Source: a bacterium
Lineage (GTDB): Bacteria; Pseudomonadota; Alphaproteobacteria; Sphingomonadales; Sphingomonadaceae
Length of the DNA: 64,000 bases
Reading direction: 5' to 3'
NCBI GenBank assembly: GCA_030824575.1
Contig: JAVBXL010000022.1
Coordinates: 42,821-106,820, forward strand
Both the position numbers and the translations under genes were made by a program. Shown here piece by piece: positions 1 through 9,100 of this stretch (position 1 is its first letter; each line of letters opens with the position of its first letter). Under the pieces are notes generated by a model, which worked only from the letters and a program-made list of their open reading frames with translations, searched no databases and was not told the origin of the DNA.

Positions 1-778
1 CCAGCAAAGCGCTCAGGGTCGCTGGTTCTGGGGCGACTATCAGGAATTTGGCTATGACGTGAAACTGGTCCGCGCGACCGCTGCGCCTGCGATCCTTGCG
101 GTGATGCCGGGGCCGGTGAAGGCTGGAACGAAGGGCGTGCAACTGCGCATCCTGGGCCATAATCTGCCTGCCTCGCTCAGCGCCGCCGATGTCGATCTGG
201 GCGCAGGCGTGACGGTTACAAAGATCGTGTCCGCCAGCCCCAAGGAGCTTGTCGTTACCGCCGATGTCGCACCCGGCGCCTCGTCCGGCCAGCGCGACGT
301 CGCCATAGCGGGCGCGGTGCTGGAGCAGGCCTTCCCGATCTTCCACAAGATCGACTATATCAAGGCGACGCCCGAAACCGCATTGTCGCGGTTGGGCGGT
401 ATCAAATTCCCCAAGGGCTATCAGCAATTCGAAGCGATCGGCTATGAAAACGGCCTCGACGGCAAGCCCAATACGTCCGACGACATCGCCGTGGGTCCGG
501 TCGCCGCCGACTGGACGATGCAGGAATTTCTGTCGGTCTTTTACGACGACGACACCAAATATGTCGGCGCGCTTAGTCCCACCGCCTTCTTCACGCCCGC
601 AGAAGAAGGCCCGAACCCGGCCCGCCGCTTCGGCCGCAACAATTATGGCGAAGTCTGGGTCGTCGCGACCGCGAAGACGGAGAAGGACAAGTTCGGCAAG
701 CCGCTGAGCGCCCGATCCTACATGGTCGTGACCGTGCCTGCCTATCAGAAATGGGATCAACCGGAGGTGTCGCGATGA
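1..778 (+). CDS. qhpA: Quinohemoprotein amine dehydrogenase alpha subunit, C-terminal part
   Basis: Partial gene; the frame is open from base 2 and its start lies left of the window. The 258 visible residues are the C-terminal beta-rich (Ig-like) domains of the QHNDH alpha subunit. The diheme cytochrome c domain that passes electrons from the quinone cofactor would be in the missing part. In the family this periplasmic subunit packs with beta and gamma subunits and oxidises primary amines to aldehydes and ammonia. The assignment rests mainly on the following genes, which form the full qhp set. Its stop overlaps the qhpD start (ATGA), so translation is probably coupled. Confidence 0.85.
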   Translation, partial: QQSAQGRWFWGDYQEFGYDVKLVRATAAPAILAVMPGPVKAGTKGVQLRILGHNLPASLSAADVDLGAGVTVTKIVSASPKELVVTADVAPGASSGQRDVAIAGAVLEQAFPIFHKIDYIKATPETALSRLGGIKFPKGYQQFEAIGYENGLDGKPNTSDDIAVGPVAADWTMQEFLSVFYDDDTKYVGALSPTAFFTPAEEGPNPARRFGRNNYGEVWVVATAKTEKDKFGKPLSARSYMVVTVPAYQKWDQPEVSR

Positions 779-2223
779 CCGTCATGCAGGCACCCGCCTA
801 TCGCCGGGCCGAATATCACGGCTTCCAGGCCGGTGGCAGCCACTTTGTCTATCTGGTGAGCGCCGGCGCGATCTTCGAGATCGACGCGGATGTCCGCGCG
901 GTGTTGACCCGATTGGATGGGCAGGAACTGTCCCATGCTGCGCTGGTGCGCGAATTGTCGAGCGACGGGACCGATCCGGCCGATGCCGAAGCGCTGGTCC
1001 GCGAACTGCGCGCCGCCCGGCTGATCCAGCTTGGCGCGGCCGCGCCGGTGATGCCACAGGCGCCGCCCGCCGATTTCCCGCTCCAGGCGTTGGTGCTGAA
1101 CGTCACCAACCAGTGCAACCTCGCTTGCACCTATTGCTACGAGTTCGGCGCGGACAAGATCGCGACGCCGGCCGGCAAGCCCAAATATATGACGCTGGAA
1201 ACGGCGCAGGCTTCGGTGGATCTGCTCATCAGAGAAGCCGTCGGCCGCAAGGCGGTGCATATCACCTTCTTCGGCGGCGAAACGCTGATGAATTTCAAGC
1301 TGCTGCGCGATGTAGTGGACTATGCCAACACGGCCACTGCCGCGGCGGGGAAGGGGATCACCTACAGCCTCACCACCAACGCGACGCTGCTGACGCCGGA
1401 GATCGTGACCTTCCTGTCCGACAACCGGATCGGCGTGACCGTATCGATGGACGGCCCGCCCGAATTGCAGGACAAGCATCGCGTCTATAAAAATGGCAAG
1501 GGCAGCTATGCGGTGATCGAACCGCGCCTGCGCACGCTGATCGCCCATCACAAGACCCGCGCCATCACCGCGCGCGTAACGCTGACCGAAGGCGTCACCG
1601 ACGTCGTGCGCATCTTCCGCCATTTGAAGGACGATCTGGGCTTCCACGAAGTCGGCTTTGCGCCAGTGACGACGGGGGAAGAGCGGGCTTATTCGCTCGA
1701 CGATAATGGCATGGACAGCGTGCTGGCGCAGTTCAGCTTGCTGGCGGACGAATGGCTGGAATATGCGCTGCGCGGCGAATCGCATGGCTTCACCAATGTC
1801 AGCGAGACGATCAGCGAGCTGATATCGGGCGTCAACAAATCGCATCCCTGCGGCGCGGGATTGGGCCTGATGGGCGTCAGCCCGTCGGGCGACCTGTCCC
1901 CCTGCCACCGCTTTACCGACGCCGACACGCACAGCATGGGCCATGTCTCCAGCGGCATCGACCGCGCCAAACAGGGCGCGTTCCTGAAAAAAGGTCATGT
2001 CGAGGCCAAATATGACTGCCAGAGCTGCTGGGCGCGGCCGCTCTGCGCGGGCGGATGCCATCATGAAGCGTTCGTGCGCTATGGCGACACCGGCCACGCC
2101 AACCTCCATTATTGCGACTGGATAAGGCAATGGACCGACACCTGCCTGCGCATCTACGGCGTGCTGGCGGTGCAGAATCCCGGCTTCCTCGAACGCTTCG
2201 CTGAACGAAAGGGCCTGTCATGA
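775..2223 (+). CDS. qhpD: Radical SAM/SPASM enzyme forming thioether cross-links in QhpC
   Basis: 482 residues. The radical SAM cluster motif CX3CX2C is at C114, C118 and C121 (context NQCNLACTYCYEFG), followed by the GGE-type motif FFGGETL. The C-terminal SPASM-like part holds further cysteines (HPCGAG, LSPCHRF, CQSCW, LCAGGC), expected to bind auxiliary 4Fe-4S clusters. In the family the enzyme installs Cys-to-Asp/Glu thioether bonds in the gamma subunit in the cytoplasm. The ATG at 775 is chosen because CCGGAGGTG lies just upstream and it overlaps the qhpA stop. An in-frame ATG at 751 is less likely. The next gene is its substrate and overlaps it by ATGA. Confidence 0.93.
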   Translation: MTVMQAPAYRRAEYHGFQAGGSHFVYLVSAGAIFEIDADVRAVLTRLDGQELSHAALVRELSSDGTDPADAEALVRELRAARLIQLGAAAPVMPQAPPADFPLQALVLNVTNQCNLACTYCYEFGADKIATPAGKPKYMTLETAQASVDLLIREAVGRKAVHITFFGGETLMNFKLLRDVVDYANTATAAAGKGITYSLTTNATLLTPEIVTFLSDNRIGVTVSMDGPPELQDKHRVYKNGKGSYAVIEPRLRTLIAHHKTRAITARVTLTEGVTDVVRIFRHLKDDLGFHEVGFAPVTTGEERAYSLDDNGMDSVLAQFSLLADEWLEYALRGESHGFTNVSETISELISGVNKSHPCGAGLGLMGVSPSGDLSPCHRFTDADTHSMGHVSSGIDRAKQGAFLKKGHVEAKYDCQSCWARPLCAGGCHHEAFVRYGDTGHANLHYCDWIRQWTDTCLRIYGVLAVQNPGFLERFAERKGLS

Positions 2224-2582
2224 AGCATCTTCGTGCCATCAATAAAAAGGCGCGCGCGATCGGCGAAGCAGTGGCCGAGATTGAAGCTGCGTCGGCCGGA
2301 ACACCTGCGGACATGGAGGAGGATGTCGTCGCCCTCCAGCAGCAACCGCGGCCCCATGTGCCGATGGGCTGCACCCTGTCCTTCTCGCCCGGCTGGGAAG
2401 TGGATGCCGGCGGCGGCACGGCGGGTCTGTGCCAGCCGGTCGAGCGCGACATCTACGACTGCTACGTCACCTGCTTCTGGCCCGTTCAGGTGCCCGACCA
2501 TGTGAATTATTCGCCCGACTGGGCCAGCAACTGCGCTACAGCCACCAAGGACTGGCGCAGTCTCGATCTCGTTTTTCCATGA
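2220..2582 (+). CDS. qhpC: Quinohemoprotein amine dehydrogenase gamma subunit (CTQ-bearing peptide)
   Basis: 120 residues. An N-terminal leader of roughly 40 residues has no signal-peptide character, and a cysteine-rich core follows. The spacing of cross-linked residues known from the Paracoccus subunit is kept: C51-E60, C71-D77 and C85-D93 for thioethers, and C81-W87 for the cysteine tryptophylquinone cofactor (context DCYVTCFW). The family route is cross-linking by QhpD, export by the ABC transporter, leader removal by QhpE and quinone formation aided by QhpG. All these genes are adjacent. The start overlaps the qhpD stop. Confidence 0.93.
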   Translation: MKHLRAINKKARAIGEAVAEIEAASAGTPADMEEDVVALQQQPRPHVPMGCTLSFSPGWEVDAGGGTAGLCQPVERDIYDCYVTCFWPVQVPDHVNYSPDWASNCATATKDWRSLDLVFP

Positions 2583-2590
2583 GGCGCGCC

Positions 2591-3682
2591 ATGTCGACAT
2601 TCCGCACCATCGTCGCTGCGGGGCTTGCAGCGCTCACCGCGCTTCCGGCGTCCGCCGCCACCCTGTTCATGGGGTCCTATCCCGACGAATTGCTGGTCTT
2701 CGACGAAGGCAAGGCGGCGGTCACGGGCAAGATCAAGCTCGACACCGGCCTGCCGACATCGATGCTGCTGTCGGACGACGGCAAGCGCATCTATGTCACC
2801 ACCATCACCACCAGCGGGATCGAAGTGATCGACACCGCGACGCGCAAGGTCATCAACAAGTTCAGCCTGAACGATGGCGCCACCCGTTATCGCTTCTGGG
2901 GCGGGACGGCGGACCCGACCGGCCGCTATTTCTACACGGTCATCAGCCGCTTCGACAAGGAAATCGACCGCTATAAGGTCAGCAAGCCGATGTACGGCGT
3001 GATCGACCTGAAGCTGCAAAAGGTCGTGCGCACTGTCGATATCGACAAGGAAGACGAGAAGGCGGGCGGGGGATATCGCGCCGCCTATAAAGTGTCGCAG
3101 GACGGCAAATATCTCTACATCTTCGGCGACAAGGTGCTGATCCTGACCGTTGCGGACATGAAGGTCATCGATCGCATCGACCTGGCCAAGCCCGAAGGGA
3201 CGGGGCTGGAAAATGTCGGCTTCGGCGGCGCGATCGATACGATCCGCACGCCCGGCCAGTTCGTGTCGCTGTTCAACGCGGCCGACCCCTATATCCACAA
3301 CAAGATGTTCGGGCTCGCCCGTTTCGACCTGAACAGCCGCCAGTTCGATTTCACCCCGATCGGCCCCGCGCCGGACAATATGGCCGGCCTGCAAATGACA
3401 CCCGACGGCAGCCAGGCCTATACCGTCGTGACCAACGGGAAGCTCGGCAACAAGCGCTGCGAATTCTGGCACATGGACATGAAGACCAACGCGGTCGTGG
3501 ACAAGGCGGAGTTTCAGTGCCGCTCCCGCTTTCGCTTCGGCATGTCGATGGATGGGAAAAAGCTCTATATCTATGGCGCCAGCTATGACGTGGAAGTCTA
3601 TGACGCCAAGACGCTGAAGCTGGAAGCGACCTGGGATCTGGGCAACGACACCACTGGCGCCGGCATGGTCGCGGTAGAATGA
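2591..3682 (+). CDS. qhpB: Quinohemoprotein amine dehydrogenase beta subunit
   Basis: 363 residues. The N-terminus is a Sec signal peptide (LAALTALPASAA) and the rest has the repeating pattern of a seven-bladed beta-propeller (GSYPDELLVFD, MLLSDDGKRIYVT, VSQDGKYLYIFG, MSMDGKKLYIYG). In the family this periplasmic subunit holds the gamma peptide and forms part of the amine-binding cavity. ATG 2591 is preferred because GAGG sits just upstream. ATG 2579, which overlaps the qhpC stop, would add four residues and cannot be excluded. Confidence 0.9.
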   Translation: MSTFRTIVAAGLAALTALPASAATLFMGSYPDELLVFDEGKAAVTGKIKLDTGLPTSMLLSDDGKRIYVTTITTSGIEVIDTATRKVINKFSLNDGATRYRFWGGTADPTGRYFYTVISRFDKEIDRYKVSKPMYGVIDLKLQKVVRTVDIDKEDEKAGGGYRAAYKVSQDGKYLYIFGDKVLILTVADMKVIDRIDLAKPEGTGLENVGFGGAIDTIRTPGQFVSLFNAADPYIHNKMFGLARFDLNSRQFDFTPIGPAPDNMAGLQMTPDGSQAYTVVTNGKLGNKRCEFWHMDMKTNAVVDKAEFQCRSRFRFGMSMDGKKLYIYGASYDVEVYDAKTLKLEATWDLGNDTTGAGMVAVE

Positions 3683-3794
3683 ATCCGCCAGGGAATATGG
3701 GTAAATTACGCGATCATCTCGACTTTGGTCGAAGAACAAGAACTATTTATCATCCGCGTCTGGACTTGATCCGCAACGAACGGCACGGCGGCAG

Positions 3795-4787
3795 ATGAAG
3801 ACTATCGCCATCCGGGGCAGCGGCATCGCCGCCAAAGGATGCGCGCATATATTGGCTGGCGCGGGCTTTCGGGTCGCAATCGAAGAACGCCGCCGCCCGT
3901 CCGTGCCGACGATCATGCTGAGCGATCCGGCCCTGCGCCTGATCCGCGGCGTGTTCGATCGACCGGACCTGTTTGCCGACCGGCCGCGCGTAAAGCAGCG
4001 GCTGGTCGCTTGGGGTGGGGCACAAGTGACGGTGCCCCATGACGCGGCGCTGGCGTCGGAGGATCAGGTTCAGGCGGCCTTGCCATCCATCCCAGCGTCC
4101 GAAACAGGCCCGGTTGACTTCACGATCCATGCCGCGCCGCCCGTGCCGCTGGGCGAGATGCACATCTTTGGCGAACGCCATGCCGTCGCGGCCAAGGTGA
4201 AATTGCGTGACCCCGCCTGCATCGAAGAGGCGCGGATCGAAGCCGTGGCGGCAGGTTGGCTCTATCTAGTGCCGGCAGAAACGGGTTTTGGCTGGCTTTT
4301 GGGCGTAGGCGGCTTGCTCGACAAGCTGTTGGGGCAGAGCGCGCTAATCGCGCCGGTCGTGGATGCGGTCGGCGCGACATCCACGCCCTTTCCGGCTGCG
4401 CCGCGCCTGCAATTGCCGCTTTATGGCGATAACTGGCTGGCCTGTGGCACGGCGGCTGTGGGCTTCGACCCGATTTGCGGCGACGGCACCGCGCAGTCGG
4501 TGCGGGAGGCGATATTGGCGACGGCGGTCGTGATGTCCATGGCAGATGGCGGCGATCGCGCCGCGATGCTCACCCATTATCAATCAATGCTGATTGCGGC
4601 GATGCGCCGCCATCTGCTGCTCTGCGCGCAATTTTACGCAAATGGCGGGCGGGGCGATTGGTGGCGCGCGCAGCATGACGCGCTGATGGAGGGGCATCAT
4701 ATGTGCACCGGTTTGCTGGCTAGGCTGCCCGAACCACGCTTTATGCTGGACGGTTTCAGGCTGGTGCCGCGGCAGGCGGCGGCATGA
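3795..4787 (+). CDS. qhpG: FAD-dependent monooxygenase-like protein of the qhp operon
   Basis: 330 residues. The N-terminus carries a dinucleotide-binding GxGxxA-type motif (RGSGIAAKGCAHILAGAG) typical of FAD-dependent hydroxylases, and a later GD-type segment is FDPICGDGTAQSV. In Paracoccus the equivalent flavoprotein hydroxylates the gamma-subunit tryptophan on the way to CTQ; here the role is inferred from position. A 112-base gap separates it from qhpB, so an internal promoter is possible though none is clear. The stop overlaps the next start (ATGA). Confidence 0.82.
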   Translation: MKTIAIRGSGIAAKGCAHILAGAGFRVAIEERRRPSVPTIMLSDPALRLIRGVFDRPDLFADRPRVKQRLVAWGGAQVTVPHDAALASEDQVQAALPSIPASETGPVDFTIHAAPPVPLGEMHIFGERHAVAAKVKLRDPACIEEARIEAVAAGWLYLVPAETGFGWLLGVGGLLDKLLGQSALIAPVVDAVGATSTPFPAAPRLQLPLYGDNWLACGTAAVGFDPICGDGTAQSVREAILATAVVMSMADGGDRAAMLTHYQSMLIAAMRRHLLLCAQFYANGGRGDWWRAQHDALMEGHHMCTGLLARLPEPRFMLDGFRLVPRQAAA

Positions 4788-6487
4788 GCGGCCAGCCCCC
4801 ACCCCCCATCGCCGATTGGGGCACCTACAAACGCCTCACTCCATTTTTGCGACCCTATCGCGGCGCACTGCTGGTCGTGCTCGCAATCAGCCTCGTTTCG
4901 ACCATGCTCGGCCTCGCCCAGCCCTATCTCTCCAAGCTGATGATCGACCAGGCGCTGCTCAAGCGCGACATGACCGCGCTGGTCGACATCGCCGCGATCA
5001 TGATCGCCGTCACCATAGCGGGCTTCGCCGTCAATATCCTCGCCAGCTATCGTTATGTCTCCCTTTCCGCCGCGATGCTCTACGACATTCGCGCCGCGCT
5101 GCTCCGCCATCTTCAGACCCTGTCGCCCCGTTTCTACGGCAGCTTTCGGCTAGGCGACCTCGTGTCCCGCATGAACAGCGACGTCAGCGACGTGCAGCGC
5201 ATCGCCTCCGACACTTTGCTGTCGGTGGTCAGCAACCTGCTGTTCTTCGTCGGCTGCGTAGCGATGATGCTCTGGCTCGACTGGCGGCTCTTCCTAGTGA
5301 GCGTCGTGCTGGTCCCGGCCAGCCTGGCGACGTTCAGCTATTATCAACGCCGCCTGACCGCACTGACCCGCGACATGCGGGAGCGGGGGGCGGACCTGGG
5401 CAGCCTGTTGGTCGATACCGTCATGGGCATGCGCGTCGTCGCCTCGCTGCGCGCGGGCGAGCATGAGGTGGGTCGGTTCAAGACCAAAAACGACGCCTTC
5501 GTCGCGTCGATGCTGCGGATGCAGGTCGCGTCCTTCATGACCGGTGCGCTGCCCGGCACGCTGATGACGGCGGCGACTTCTGCGGTGATCCTCTATGGCG
5601 GCTGGCGGATCATTCATGACGGGATGAGCATCGGTACGCTCGTCGCGTTCATGACCTATCATATGCGGCTGCTCTCACCGATCCAGACGCTGATGGGGCT
5701 GACATCCGGCCTAGCGTCGGCGCGGGTGTCGCTGGGGCGCATCTTCGAACTGTTCGACACGAAGCCCGATGTCGTGGAGCGCAGCGAGGCCCTGCCCATG
5801 GCACGCGCGGGCGAGATGCGCTTCGAGCAGGTCGCGATGCGCTATGATCGCGATGCCGTACTGCGCGACATCGACCTGACGATCCCGGCGGGCAGCCTAA
5901 GCGCCATCCTTGGTCCCAGCGGCGTCGGCAAATCGACCATGGCCGATCTGATGGTCCGCTATCTCGATCCCGACAGCGGCCGCATCACGGTCGATGGCCG
6001 CGACCTGCGCGACTACGCCCTCGATGATCTGCGGCGGGAGATCATCCTGGTCGATCAGGCCCCCTATCTGTTCAACGACACGATCGCGGCGAATATCGGG
6101 TTCGCCATGGTGGATGTGTCTCAAGAGGCGATCGCGGCGGCTGCCCACGCCGCCGGGCTGGACGGCTTCATCGAAAAACTGCCCGAAGGCTATGAAACGC
6201 GCGCGGGTGAGCGCGGCATGGCGTTATCGGCGGGCGAGCGGCAACGGGTGGTGCTGGCCCGCGCCTTACTACGCCAGCCCAGCATCCTGATCCTTGACGA
6301 ACCGACATCGGCGCTGGACGGCGACACCGAACAACTGGTGGCGGGACGCTTGCGCGATGCGCTGCCCCACGCCACGATCATCGTCATCACCCACAAGCCT
6401 GCACTGGCGCGCATGGCCGACCATATCATCACGCTGGCGCAGGGACGGGCGCAGATGACGGCGCGCGCAGAGCCTGTCGATGCCTGA
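4784..6487 (+). CDS. qhpF: ABC exporter (TMD-NBD fusion) for the QHNDH gamma subunit
   Basis: 567 residues. The N-terminal half is a six-helix exporter membrane domain and the C-terminal half an ATPase, with Walker A GPSGVGKS near residue 378, signature LSAGERQR near 483, Walker B ILILDEPTSALD near 504 and an H-loop (ITHKPA). This half-transporter should act as a homodimer. In the qhp context it is expected to move the cross-linked QhpC peptide across the inner membrane. The following protease gene overlaps its 3' end by 8 bases. Confidence 0.88.
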   Translation: MSGQPPPPIADWGTYKRLTPFLRPYRGALLVVLAISLVSTMLGLAQPYLSKLMIDQALLKRDMTALVDIAAIMIAVTIAGFAVNILASYRYVSLSAAMLYDIRAALLRHLQTLSPRFYGSFRLGDLVSRMNSDVSDVQRIASDTLLSVVSNLLFFVGCVAMMLWLDWRLFLVSVVLVPASLATFSYYQRRLTALTRDMRERGADLGSLLVDTVMGMRVVASLRAGEHEVGRFKTKNDAFVASMLRMQVASFMTGALPGTLMTAATSAVILYGGWRIIHDGMSIGTLVAFMTYHMRLLSPIQTLMGLTSGLASARVSLGRIFELFDTKPDVVERSEALPMARAGEMRFEQVAMRYDRDAVLRDIDLTIPAGSLSAILGPSGVGKSTMADLMVRYLDPDSGRITVDGRDLRDYALDDLRREIILVDQAPYLFNDTIAANIGFAMVDVSQEAIAAAAHAAGLDGFIEKLPEGYETRAGERGMALSAGERQRVVLARALLRQPSILILDEPTSALDGDTEQLVAGRLRDALPHATIIVITHKPALARMADHIITLAQGRAQMTARAEPVDA

Positions 6488-7181
6488 TCCGATCCGTATC
6501 GCCATCATCGACAGTGGCGTGCATCCCGAACATCCGCATATCGACGCAACCCGTCTGTTGCCCGGCATCGCCATAGCGGGCGACGGTGCGATCAACGAGT
6601 GCGACACCATCGACGCCCTTGGCCATGGCACCGCCGTCACCGCCGCCATACAGGGGCAGGCACCCGACGCGCTATGCCTGCCGATCCGCGTGTTCCATGA
6701 TGCCTTGCGCACCACCGCGCGCGCCTTGGTGATCGCGATCGATTGGGCCGTGGCGGCCAAGGTGGACATCATCAACCTTAGCCTTGGTACGGTGAACCCG
6801 GCGCATCGCGACCTGTTTGCGGCGGTCGCCGATAGGGCGCTGGCGGCGGGCGTGCTGATCGTCGCCGCGCGGGAGGCGGAAGGTACACCCTGCTATCCGG
6901 GCAGCCTGGCCCAGGTGCTGGGCGTATCGCTCGACTGGGACTGCCCGCGCGAAGACCATGTCGTGCGCGATGGGATCATCTTTGCATCCGGCCATCCCCG
7001 GCCGATCCCTGGCGTGCCGCAGCGGCGCAACCTCCATGGTGTCTCGTTCGCTGTCGCGAATATGAGTGGCATCGTGGCGCGGGGCGGGCGAGCGGCGATC
7101 GCCCGCTATCGCGATCAGGCGACGCCGAACCCCGCGACCCGCTCGACCATCCAGAAGCAGCCGATCGCGCCGACTGCATAA
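6480..7181 (+). CDS. qhpE: Subtilisin-like serine protease processing the QHNDH gamma subunit
   Basis: 233 residues. The S8-family triad is visible as D11 (AIIDSGV), H49 (DALGHGTAV) and S189 (GVSFAVA, matching GTSMAxP). The usual oxyanion Asn (AAGN) is not evident; the matching segment reads VAAREAEG. No signal peptide is seen, agreeing with a cytoplasmic enzyme that removes the QhpC leader. The last 67 bases overlap the 3' end of the oppositely read HupE-like gene. Confidence 0.86.
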   Translation: MPDPIRIAIIDSGVHPEHPHIDATRLLPGIAIAGDGAINECDTIDALGHGTAVTAAIQGQAPDALCLPIRVFHDALRTTARALVIAIDWAVAAKVDIINLSLGTVNPAHRDLFAAVADRALAAGVLIVAAREAEGTPCYPGSLAQVLGVSLDWDCPREDHVVRDGIIFASGHPRPIPGVPQRRNLHGVSFAVANMSGIVARGGRAAIARYRDQATPNPATRSTIQKQPIAPTA

Positions 7182-8110
7182 AGCGCGGCGACCCGCACTG
7201 GCGTCGCCAGCGATACTGCGCGCAATCCGGCCAGCGCCGCCAGGATCGCACCAACGAACAGCAATTGTCCTGCCTCCACACCGATGTTGAAGAAGACCAG
7301 CGCCGGCAGCTTCTCGCCAGCCTGCACGCCCAGTTCGCCCAGCGCCGTCGCAAAGCCCAATCCATGCAGCAGGCCGAACAGCGATACGACGATCGCCTGC
7401 CGCCGGAACGCAAAGGCCTGTCCCTTGCCCACTAATAATGCTTCCCGCGCCATGAAGGCGATGGACAGGGCGATGGCGGCCTCGACCGGCGGCACGGGCA
7501 CGCGCACCAATTCGAAGAAGGCGATGGCCAGCGATATGGAGTGGCCCGCGGTAAAGGCGCTCACCAGCCAGAGCAGGTCGCGCCCGCGCGCCAGCAGCGC
7601 CAGGCACAGGACGAAGGCGAGGTGATCCCAGCCCAGCCAGATATGCCAAACGCCCTGCGCCAGAAATTCCGGTGCAATCTGGTCGATCGGCCGCGCCGTC
7701 GCGGCGGTTTCGCCGACCGGTACGGTAATGCCTTGCGCGTCGCCGGTCAGGCTGCGATCGACCTGCCCGCCCATGACATTGGTGACGAAGCGGCCGCCAT
7801 CGGCCTTCCACGGCGTCTGGATGGTATCGCCAGCGGCAAAGGGCCGGTCGCACGCCAGCTCAAACGCATATTGCGCCCGTCCGCTGCCGGTCTGGCGGCT
7901 CATGCCGGTCTGGCGACAGCCGTCGGGCAGGGTCAGCGGCGCGGGCTGGCCCACCGCTTCGGGCACGGCGGCGGTGAATTCATATGTGTTCGGGTCTTCG
8001 CCGCGGGTCAGGGCGAAGTCGGCGGACAGGAAGATATCGGCCATCGCCGTGCCTGGCGCCAGCGCCGCCAGCGCGAGCAGCAGCAGGGCGAACAGCTTAT
8101 TCCTCGACAT
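7115..8110 (-). CDS. HupE/UreJ family membrane protein
   Basis: 331 residues. The N-terminus is a signal peptide (FALLLLALAALAPGTAMA), then comes a periplasmic domain of about 150 residues, then several membrane helices. The first of these contains H-x3-G/D-type segments (VWHIWLGWDHLAF, TAGHSISLA, LFGLLHGLGFA) typical of the HupE/UreJ_2 group, some members of which are Ni/Co permeases. The substrate here is unknown; the nearby urea transporter makes a nickel/urease link tempting, but no urease genes are seen. The start at 8110 lies inside the end of the PPIase gene. Its 3' end overlaps qhpE convergently. Confidence 0.8.
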   Translation of the reverse strand: MSRNKLFALLLLALAALAPGTAMADIFLSADFALTRGEDPNTYEFTAAVPEAVGQPAPLTLPDGCRQTGMSRQTGSGRAQYAFELACDRPFAAGDTIQTPWKADGGRFVTNVMGGQVDRSLTGDAQGITVPVGETAATARPIDQIAPEFLAQGVWHIWLGWDHLAFVLCLALLARGRDLLWLVSAFTAGHSISLAIAFFELVRVPVPPVEAAIALSIAFMAREALLVGKGQAFAFRRQAIVVSLFGLLHGLGFATALGELGVQAGEKLPALVFFNIGVEAGQLLFVGAILAALAGLRAVSLATPVRVAALYAVGAIGCFWMVERVAGFGVA

Positions 8111-8939
8111 CGAACTTCTCCTTGAGGCCCGCCAGCGCCTGTTGAATGGCGGCATTGCTGTGGGCGATCATATAATCCTGCCGCACCTGGTCCTTGATCG
8201 CGGGAAAGGGGATCATGGCGGACGCGATGCTCTCACTCTTCTTCACGAAATGCCAGCCACGCGGGGATGGGATCGGGCCGATCCACCGGCCTTCCGGCGC
8301 GCTCTTGAGCGTATCGACGAAGGGCTGGCCGAAAATGCCGCGGACCATGGAATCGCCATAACGGGGAAAGTCGCGGCCCAGCCAGAAATCCTCGCCGCCG
8401 ATCGTCTCGCCCGCATTGAGCTGCGCCAGCAGGACGCCCGCGTCGGCGGGCTTTTGTTGCCGGAAAATCTGGGTGAAGCTGGTGCGCGGTTCCGCGCGAT
8501 ACAGGTTCAGATGCGCCGAATAATGATCGACCAACTGCTCCTCGCTCGGTTCGGGCGGCGCACCGGCGATCAGGTAGCGTACCTTGTCGACCAGCCGCCT
8601 GCGCGTCTCGCCATCGGTCAGGTGCATGTTGCGGTCGATCGCTTCGCGGAACAGCAATTCGTCGGCCAGATATTCGGCCTTCAGCCGAGCGCGGTCCTGC
8701 GCCGTCGCCTTGCGCCCGGTCAGCGTCTCCAGGTCGGCGACCTGCGCCTGCTCGATCTCCGGTGTGAAGATGACGGGCGGCTTTTCGAAATGCTGCACGA
8801 TCTGATAACCGCCGAACAGCGCAACGCCGGCCAGCAGAAAGGCGAAGAGCGGATCGCGCGCCACCCGGCCGATCCCCTGCATCGGATTGCGCCATGGACG
8901 CGGCAACGTCGCCGCCTCGCCCGTCGCCATAATATCCAT
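8097..8939 (-). CDS. PPIC-type peptidyl-prolyl cis-trans isomerase, membrane anchored
   Basis: About 280 residues. One N-terminal membrane anchor (PLFAFLLAGVALFGGYQIV) is followed by a SurA/parvulin-like periplasmic part with FTQIFRQQK, GEDFWLGRDF and a C-terminal parvulin segment IGPIPSPRGWHFVKK. The family catalyses proline isomerisation on exported proteins. It overlaps the HupE-like gene by 14 bases, so the two are probably one leftward unit. The start is uncertain: ATG 8939 has GGGGCGG upstream, ATG 8960 is in frame, and a TTG at 8993 is less likely. Confidence 0.78.
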   Translation of the reverse strand: MDIMATGEAATLPRPWRNPMQGIGRVARDPLFAFLLAGVALFGGYQIVQHFEKPPVIFTPEIEQAQVADLETLTGRKATAQDRARLKAEYLADELLFREAIDRNMHLTDGETRRRLVDKVRYLIAGAPPEPSEEQLVDHYSAHLNLYRAEPRTSFTQIFRQQKPADAGVLLAQLNAGETIGGEDFWLGRDFPRYGDSMVRGIFGQPFVDTLKSAPEGRWIGPIPSPRGWHFVKKSESIASAMIPFPAIKDQVRQDYMIAHSNAAIQQALAGLKEKFDVEE

Positions 8940-9100
8940 GGATTCCGCCCCGTTCGCCATGTCCGCAATATTAGAGGGAAGCGGTGCGGCCAAGCCTACG
9001 TCAAATGACGCATACGGGGGCTAGGCGGCTTTCCATAGCCTTTAGGCACCAGATTGCTGCGGTGCCGCATTCGGTCCTGCCCCAGGGAGACCTTCACATC

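Noticed and set aside
757..2130. 457-residue frame opposite qhpD
   Set aside because: Antisense shadow of a well-identified radical SAM gene.
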